Of a DNA stretch of 12,308 bases, positions 8,601-12,308 are shown in pieces. This DNA comes from JBLHKE01 sp047619485 (GTDB taxonomy: Bacteria; Verrucomicrobiota; Verrucomicrobiia; Verrucomicrobiales; DEV007), in the NCBI GenBank assembly GCA_047619485.1, contig JBLHKE010000158.1:1-12308 (forward strand), in the 5' to 3' direction. Below the pieces are notes generated by a model, which saw nothing but the letters and a program-made list of their open reading frames with translations, ran no database searches and was not told where the DNA came from. The position numbers were made by a program, and so were the translations under genes. Every line of letters starts with the position of its first letter. Positions within the stretch are counted from its first letter, which is position 1.

Positions 8601-8714
8601 ATGTTGTTTTAAAAACGGCCGGAGCTCGATGAGCGACTCGTCTGCTTCCCCCGATACAGCCAAGAGCCACAAGACCATGAGCGGCAGAAATTGCCTCTTC
8701 CGAATTCCACTCAT
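5682..8714 (-). CDS. DUF1592-family (PSD/planctomycete cytochrome-type) protein with inserted PA14 domain
   Basis: This intact 1,010-residue protein has an N-terminal hydrophobic signal segment (residues 8-21, FLPLMVLWLLAVSG), so it is exported. Domains in order: PSCyt1-type c-haem site CFECHG (Cys39, Cys42, His43) followed by GEMPP; DUF1587 (about 118-185, LRRLNRHELRNSLRDLLYL); a beta-rich region 265-425; DUF1595 (about 447-480, FAQRAFRRPV); a PA14-like domain (about 497-622, YYGIVFEGKLDAPRAGEFLF, SDDGARILIDGKKV); DUF1592 (about 645-780, MLCSPQFLYL, RLSYFLWSSMPDDTLFELA); DUF1588 (about 820-915, GIFTQPGIMAATANGVDTSP, seven prolines at 858-864, second CxxCH at Cys892-His896); and DUF1585 (about 935-1008). 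One or both CxxCH motifs may bind covalent haem, but the family's reaction is not established. It is translated just after the DUF1552 gene with a 3-nt gap and is probably coupled to it. The GGAAG about 12 nt before ATG is a weak ribosome binding site. Confidence 0.93.
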   Translation of the reverse strand: MSGIRKRQFLPLMVLWLLAVSGEADESLIELRPFLKQHCFECHGAEKQKGEIRLDTLGNDLAKHENLEIWQNVLDQLNLGEMPPKKAQQPSKEEVAPVVKTLTSKLAEAYAQARSTGGHTVLRRLNRHELRNSLRDLLYLNGADYRPDSAGSRLIDNNGNGSVERTGSDPLRFFPEDEEDEGFFNLGDRLVMSDFLLKLTLGAVEETLAQATHLEPKPAVETRNFSGHLLKGSKQQQGEDVIQAVSRELHSDYEMLMRGYERFGRLAPFELRGGVGVSARYRITLEISAHNAQHPWAEMIELDAGDPFQLCLNIADAKNGGIAGVTSTPLALWSLPANGAKKKFSYEVWMDKTWTPWIGWENGPTDRAFRAEKVVEKYQPENFTPRPEKKTNKEAHDQWPRDMAKVLFEGGYPGPHLRVHSLSVEPLIDTWPPRSHTELYGSGSGSEKEIRQLMARFAQRAFRRPVEVNELEPYIQLVLQQQVEPVVRMPGGITDLSYRVYEGKWNNLPEFDTLEPVVGGKLPKGLIDIRAAKRKEYYGIVFEGKLDAPRAGEFLFEMASDDGARILIDGKKVLEHDGLHGAELKKAKLQLEAGEHSIRVEYLAYGAPNSFRAGWSEPGSVYAQLSADSLRGSSNNQQKRSDDALPPFIRAMLDGYAAMLCSPQFLYLKEKPGRLDDFAIASRLSYFLWSSMPDDTLFELARAGKLSGPVELDRQVERMLKDPKAAAFIRHFPSAWLRLDKLGKMPPSGGDFQFYKNLKVEPMLLRQVTRYFEEILGSNGKIEEFIDSDYTYMNQVLGKWIYRREDIRGARLRKVKLDDPRLGGIFTQPGIMAATANGVDTSPVIRGTWVLENVLGTPPPPPPPDVEPLPTDTREATTIRERLELHRKNEACFSCHAKIDPMGFAFENFDVVGRWRDKYKRGKDLIDTSATMANGDRIDDIVAFKQMLKERQPLIVRCLTEKMLTYATGRKLEAPDRGEIDRIVAELAKGGHRLRDLVHLVVESETFLSK

Positions 8715-8717
8715 GAT

Positions 8718-9986
8718 CTAAGCCGTCTTCCAGTCCAGTCCAGTGAGGCTGCTGGTACTCGAACCGAAACGATCGATCTCGAGCCCGGAGTTCTGCAGGA
8801 TCGATAACAACAGATTCGCCGCCGGCACGCGTTGACCATCGGGCTCGGGATAGACTTTGTGCTCCCCATGTTTGAATCCACCACCCGCGAGCACCAGTGG
8901 TAGATTCTTGGTCTGATGCGTTCCCGCCGCCATGCCGCAGCCATACAAGATCGAGGTGTGATCGAATAGCGTGCCGCCATTGATCGGGTCCCGCTGTGCT
9001 TTGAGCAGATCAATCAGGTGCGACATCATCGCAATCTGGAATCCCTCGATCTTTTTAAGAGCGGCGACCGGTTCGTCGCGCTCGCCATGGTGGGAAAATC
9101 CGTGGTAGCCGCCGTTCAGCCCAAAGTCGCCGTTCGCGAACCCGCTACTGCAAGTGATCGCACGCGTCGAGTCAGTCTGCAGCGCCAGCGCGATGATCTC
9201 GATCATCGCCTTGAGTTGCTCCTCCGTGCCGTTGCCAGGGTTCGGTTCGGGGACGTCGGTCTTCGGCTTCGGGCGATCGAGCCACGGCTCCTGCTGCACG
9301 ATTTTCTTTTCCAGCGTGCGCACCGAATCGAGGTATTCCTCTAGCTTCTCCTGATCCTGCTTGCCGAGCTCTTTGTTGAGCGACTTCGCCTGATCGAGCA
9401 CCACGTCGAGAATGCTGTTGTGCCGTTTGAACTGCTCCGCCTGGCTGGCTTTTTTCTCCGCCGTATCCTCGAAGAACATTGCCCGATAGGCAGCTTTCAG
9501 ATCGATGTTCGGCACCTGCACGCCGGTGCGCGTAAAACTCAGTAGGTTGCGCTCGCGGCACCCGAGCGTCATCGAGCGGAACCGCGTCGCCGCGCCGTGG
9601 TGTTCCGCGAGCTTCTGGTCTAGGCTGATGTTCCCTTCAGGAAAATTGTGCGCGAGGATCGGACGGACACCGCTCAGAAAGACCGGAACCCCCTGGTGAC
9701 CGCCGGTGAACCCGTGGTCGAGATTTGAGAACACCGTGAAATCCTTGCGGTGCTTCTCCAGCGCCTTTAATGTTCCGGGCATTTCGTAATCAGTCCCAGC
9801 CTGACCCTGGTCGGGGAAGAACCCCTTTTGGTAAACGCCGTAGTTGTTCGACAGACAGACGAATCGTTTCACCGACGTCTGCGTTTGAGCTGCGCGCCCT
9901 ACCGGAGCCATGGCTTCGAGCATCGGCAGCGCGATCGCGACGCCAGCGCCTTTTAAAAAATGTCTGCGGTCGAGTGGAGATCTCAT
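8718..9986 (-). CDS. DUF1552 domain-containing protein, Tat-exported
   Basis: This intact 422-residue protein starts MRSPLDRRHFLKGAGVAIAL, a twin-arginine signal (Arg7-Arg8, then Phe-Leu-Lys) followed by a moderately hydrophobic stretch and small residues to about Ala33. Tat export implies folding, possibly with a cofactor or metal, before transport. The body matches DUF1552: FVCLSNNYGVYQKGFFPD (42-59), SNLDHGFTGGHQGVP (87-101), PILAHNFPEGNISLDQ (109-124), GYHGFSHHG (293-301), and SILYGCGMAAGTHQTKNLPL (345-364) followed by VLAGGG. The repeated His/Asp/Gly motifs recall the alkaline-phosphatase-like fold suggested for the related DUF1501 group, but no activity is established. Residues 172-235 are charged and helical, possibly coiled coil. 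It is first in the operon with the DUF1592 gene. No strong Shine-Dalgarno sequence precedes the ATG; the start is fixed by the Tat motif. Confidence 0.94.
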   Translation of the reverse strand: MRSPLDRRHFLKGAGVAIALPMLEAMAPVGRAAQTQTSVKRFVCLSNNYGVYQKGFFPDQGQAGTDYEMPGTLKALEKHRKDFTVFSNLDHGFTGGHQGVPVFLSGVRPILAHNFPEGNISLDQKLAEHHGAATRFRSMTLGCRERNLLSFTRTGVQVPNIDLKAAYRAMFFEDTAEKKASQAEQFKRHNSILDVVLDQAKSLNKELGKQDQEKLEEYLDSVRTLEKKIVQQEPWLDRPKPKTDVPEPNPGNGTEEQLKAMIEIIALALQTDSTRAITCSSGFANGDFGLNGGYHGFSHHGERDEPVAALKKIEGFQIAMMSHLIDLLKAQRDPINGGTLFDHTSILYGCGMAAGTHQTKNLPLVLAGGGFKHGEHKVYPEPDGQRVPAANLLLSILQNSGLEIDRFGSSTSSLTGLDWKTA

Positions 9987-10169
9987 GAGGAAATCGTAAA
10001 CCTAACCATCTTATCATCAACGGGAAAAATGCCGCTGGCGCCACCGATGAATCTAGGTCAGCGACCCCCCGCCATCCCTACCCCGCCCTATGAAGGTGAC
10101 ACCCGAAATGAAAGTTCCGAGGAGCCTTCCAGGCTTACCCGATCCGGAAAGAATTATTTTAAAATTCGC

Positions 10170-10231
10170 CCAGATCCACCTCCCGTTTCCTCATTGGATC
10201 CATCCATATTATCTCCAGCATGCGGATCTGG
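10170..10231. repeat. 8-bp inverted repeat CCAGATCC / GGATCTGG
   Basis: A perfect 8-bp inverted repeat has arms at 10170-10177 and 10224-10231 and a 46-nt loop, in the intergenic region just left of the foldback element. Weakly related GATCCGGAA / GATCGGAATT sequences lie just outside the arms. It could be a loose hairpin or paired regulator sites. There is no U-tract, so it is not an intrinsic terminator. Confidence 0.35.
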
Positions 10232-10264
10232 ATCGGAATTCTAAAATCGTTTTGCTCGAATCCA

Positions 10265-10429
10265 CTTAGGGGTTGTCAGGAAATAAGTCATACAAAGATG
10301 CGCAGGAATTTTAGCCAGCACCAAGGTAGATTTCAGCGATTATAGCGGGCTATTTGAGTTGGAAGCTAACGCGGGTGATGGCCAAAATAACCAGCAGATT
10401 GTAGGAGTTATTTACTGACAAGCCCTTAG
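10265..10429. mobile_element. 165-bp foldback MITE-like element with 29-bp imperfect terminal inverted repeats
   Basis: The left end (10265-10293, containing GGGGTTGTCAGGAAATAAG) and the reverse complement of the right end (10401-10429, containing GGGCTTGTCAGTAAATAAC) match at 24 of 29 positions. A second inner pair, 10308-10322 (ATTTTAGCCAGCACC) against 10374-10388 (GGTGATGGCCAAAAT), matches 13 of 15. A central palindrome ATAGC-GG-GCTAT lies at 10342-10353. All three pairs share the same centre (about 10347-10348), so the whole element is a symmetrical foldback. TTA (or CTTAG) flanks both sides as a possible target duplication: 10266-10268 and 10426-10428. There is no ORF, so it would need a transposase in trans. 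A TNA duplication fits one IS5 subgroup, but family assignment is inference. Confidence 0.8.
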
Positions 10430-10507
10430 TCCAACAGGCTTCTGCCAATACGATGTGAATTACGCAAGGTCTTGCTACACGGGGCCTGTAGGCTTTGAGA
10501 TGGATTC

Positions 10508-11431
10508 ATGAAACCGATTGTCTACTTGCTGGTCTGCGTCCTATCGACCACTTCAGCTTTCTCTCAGAAAGAAGCTAAGAAGCCGAGAGCGAAACCTCAA
10601 CCGGTCGCCGCGACTGCGGTTGATGTAGCCTATGACAAGCACAAGATGACAGTGTTGGATTTTTGGAAGGCCGACGGCGAGGGGCCTAGGCCGCTGCTTG
10701 TTTACATTCACGGTGGTGGCTGGATCGGTGGGGACAAAAAGGCGGGGCCAGACCGGAAAGTATTCCTCGACAAAGGTGTCTCGGTCGCGGCAGTGAACTA
10801 CCGTCTGACCGGCGAAGCTCCACTACCGGCCCCGGTGCACGATGCCGCGCGGGCGATCCAGTTCCTGCGCTCGAAAGCGCAGGAGTGGAACATCGACAAG
10901 GACAAGATCGTGCTCACGGGTGGCAGTGCCGGCGCTTGCACCTCGATGTGGATTTTGACCCATGACGATCTCGCCAATCCGGACTCCGACGATCCAGTCG
11001 AACGCGAATCGACACGGGTGCAGGGCGCCGCGGTGGCGGGAGGGCAGACTTCGATTGACCGGAAGCAGATCGAGCCGTGGCTCGGACCGAACGTTTTGAA
11101 GCACAAAATGATCAACATGGCGGTAGGCGAAAAGACCATCGAGGGGGCGCTGAAGAACTACGCAAAACACGCCGCACTCTTTAAAGAATTTTCCTCTTAC
11201 AACCATGTCAGCAAAGACGACCCGCCACTCTTTATGAATTACGGCAACGACATGACCTTGCCGTCGAAGAATGCTGGCCACGGCATCCACCATCCAGTCT
11301 ACGGTGTGAAGATGAAGGAGAAGTGCGACCAGGTTGGGATGGAGTGCCACCTGCGGATCAAGGGGGTTTCCGAAAGTGAAAAATACCCTGGACCCAACGA
11401 GTTCATCCTTGGAGTGCTGGGTGCGAAATAG
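10508..11431 (+). CDS. Secreted alpha/beta hydrolase (esterase/lipase-like, BD-FAE type)
   Basis: This intact 307-residue protein starts MKPIVYLLVCVLSTTSAFSQ, a Sec signal peptide with likely cleavage near residue 20, followed by a Lys/Pro-rich linker to about residue 32. The catalytic fold shows the oxyanion-hole motif HGGGW (His68-Trp72), AAVNYRL (94-100) and the nucleophile elbow GGSAG with Ser140 (GxSxG, 138-142), as in the hormone-sensitive-lipase / BD-FAE branch of carboxyl-ester hydrolases. The acid is plausibly Asp248 in NYGNDMTLP. Several histidines follow (His258, His261, His262 in AGHGIHHPVYG), but no clear C-terminal catalytic His motif is seen near residues 285-295. The substrate may be an ester, such as an acetyl group on a polysaccharide, but this is not shown. 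It is divergent from the DUF1552 operon. ATG 10508 is chosen because it opens the signal peptide; the upstream ribosome binding site is weak (GAGATGG). Confidence 0.9.
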   Translation: MKPIVYLLVCVLSTTSAFSQKEAKKPRAKPQPVAATAVDVAYDKHKMTVLDFWKADGEGPRPLLVYIHGGGWIGGDKKAGPDRKVFLDKGVSVAAVNYRLTGEAPLPAPVHDAARAIQFLRSKAQEWNIDKDKIVLTGGSAGACTSMWILTHDDLANPDSDDPVERESTRVQGAAVAGGQTSIDRKQIEPWLGPNVLKHKMINMAVGEKTIEGALKNYAKHAALFKEFSSYNHVSKDDPPLFMNYGNDMTLPSKNAGHGIHHPVYGVKMKEKCDQVGMECHLRIKGVSESEKYPGPNEFILGVLGAK

Positions 11432-11811
11432 CGTGATGTGAAACCACCGCTCCGGCAACCGCAGGCCCTCCATCCTCCGCTCCGCCCGTCCGATGAAGCT
11501 AACGCCTTGGCACCGAGTTCACCGCAAGACTTGCGCAAACTCGGATAGGCTCCTTACAATGAACCAAAGCTTCTTTCATATTAACTGATTCCGTAGCGTC
11601 CCAAAACTCGGATGTGTCCTACGCGACTCTCCGGTGGTGGATTAGGAGATCTCCAAGTTTGGAATCTCGCCCGACATCTCTCTACTGGTCGGTTTCTCCA
11701 GCAGAGTCGATCAGCCTGTTCGCTAGTTCCTGGTGCCACCGGAACAACCAGAACCACGCCAATCCCCTTCCCCCCGACGGGTTTGGAATGCCCCACTTAT
11801 TGATCCACTCC
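11432..11811. other. Gene-free stretch between hydrolase and IS3 relic
   Basis: This 380-bp stretch has short frames on both strands but none with recognisable sequence, ribosome binding site or coding-like character. No convincing intrinsic terminator follows the hydrolase stop (no stem with a T-run). An AAACTCGGAT direct repeat occurs at 11537-11546 and 11604-11613. The right part (about 11620-11811) lies just beyond the 3' end of the transposase relic and may include the old IS end, but I could not identify terminal inverted repeats. Confidence 0.6.
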
Positions 11812-12308
11812 TTATGAGAGTTCGGCTTGGTTTCTTCTTCGAGTAAATGGTGCATACTCCGCCGGCGGTCGGCAGCCCAGCGACGCGAGCGTCCACATGT
11901 GATTGTAGTCTTCCCGGAACTTCCTGCCTAGCACTTTTGCCTCGAGCGTCGCTATGAACTCCGGTCTGTTGTCGCTCCGGAGATACTCTGGCGCACACGC
12001 GCGTTCCCGAACGGCCTGATCCAGGAGCCGCAACACATCCTGGGCAATCATGTTCAGCTCGACCTCTAGCGCCACGCTCTCCGCGCGAGCCCGTCGCAGA
12101 TCGCCAGCCACTTGAGGAGCTTTCCTCCCTCGGTCTCGTCGAGCACGAAGTCGTAACTCCACATCTGGTTCGGGTGGCTCACACGCAGGAGTTGGCTGCA
12201 CTTCTGATGTGCCAGCTTTCGACAACCTTCCTTTGCGCACCGGGTCAATTCCTCGGCCGCTTCGCGCAGCTTCCTAACGATTTTTTCTGGTGATTCCCCT
12301 ACGTTTCA
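11812..12308 (-). pseudogene. IS3-family transposase relic (orfA start fused to degraded orfB)
   Basis: On the minus strand, entering from the window edge, the sequence reads ESPEKIVRKLREAAEELTR, the usual N-terminus of an IS3 orfA. It passes directly into orfB-type sequence: VSHPNQMWSYDFVLDETEGG followed by KLLKWLAICDG (first catalytic Asp in SYDF). A frameshift near 12080-12095 moves into ESVALEVELNMIAQDVLRLL, then PEYLRSDNRPEFIA (second Asp in RSDN; the usual NGPEF is NRPEF). It then jumps to LEAKVLGRKFREDYNH and SLGCRPPAEYAPF, the normal orfB C-terminus. Lost are most of orfA with the start of orfB and about 40 residues holding the catalytic Glu and PGSPWQN-like motif. An ATG for MKRRG-like orfA would begin at 12309, one base outside the window, in a frame that also needs a shift near 12290. 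It cannot transpose by itself. Confidence 0.85.

Larger units (their letters stand above)
9987..10507. other. Divergent intergenic region between the DUF1552 operon and the hydrolase gene
   Basis: This 521-bp stretch holds no gene I can support. It must contain the promoters of both the leftward operon and the rightward hydrolase unless they start elsewhere. The part nearest the operon (9990-10110) is C-rich on the + strand without clear promoter boxes; TTGATGATAAGAT on the minus strand, about 10-20 nt before the ATG at 9986, is the best AT-rich candidate but is unproven. The middle (10140-10260) is AT-rich with several short inverted repeats. The right third is occupied by the foldback element. 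About 78 bp separate that element from the hydrolase ATG. Confidence 0.7.

Noticed and set aside
10108..10269. 53-codon + frame starting MKVPRSLPGLPDPERI, ending inside the left end of the foldback element
   Set aside because: No recognisable family, no ribosome binding site, and the stop lies in the inserted element's flank; random open frame is the simpler reading.
281..11613. Shared 12-mer CAAAACTCGGAT at 281-292 and 11602-11613, close to where the left transposase homology ends
   Set aside because: A few 12-base matches are expected by chance in a window of this length, and flanking sequence does not match.
11581..11817. Overlapping short frames on both strands between hydrolase and IS3 relic
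   Set aside because: No family resemblance, no start signals, and they overlap each other in several frames.

Overview
The window reads as accessory DNA from a Verrucomicrobia-type (PVC group) chromosome. The grounds are an adjacent DUF1552 / DUF1592 gene pair with CxxCH haem-binding motifs, a very large secreted protein built from LamG, discoidin and cadherin-like/VCBS-like modules, and a secreted alpha/beta hydrolase of the kind common in these bacteria. A planctomycete source cannot be excluded from sequence alone.

Layout from left to right. Positions 1-288 (+) hold the N-terminal part of a decayed transposase; a 9-bp unit has expanded inside it to eleven tandem copies (72-170). Positions 382-5474 (-) are one eroded gene for a secreted, roughly 1,700-residue multidomain protein. 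It now carries one frameshift and three in-frame stops, one of each type (TAG, TGA, TAA). Positions 5682-9986 (-) are an intact two-gene operon: a Tat-exported DUF1552 protein upstream and a PSCyt1/DUF1587/DUF1595/PA14/DUF1592/DUF1588/DUF1585 protein downstream, separated by 3 nt. Positions 9987-10507 are a divergent intergenic region into which a 165-bp foldback MITE-like element (10265-10429) has inserted. Positions 10508-11431 (+) are an intact secreted alpha/beta hydrolase. Positions 11812-12308 (-) are an IS3-family transposase relic with an orfA-orfB deletion fusion, a frameshift and loss of the catalytic-Glu region.

Functionally, the DUF1552/DUF1592 pair is probably one envelope-located unit; its biochemical role is unknown. 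The divergent hydrolase may share its regulatory region. The giant protein has the domain content of a surface adhesin or glycan-binding protein and is probably no longer made full length. The window is bracketed by two inward-facing transposase relics of different families and has a third mobile remnant in the middle, which fits an insertion-rich, partly decaying accessory region. I saw no CRISPR array, tRNA, rRNA or defence system.
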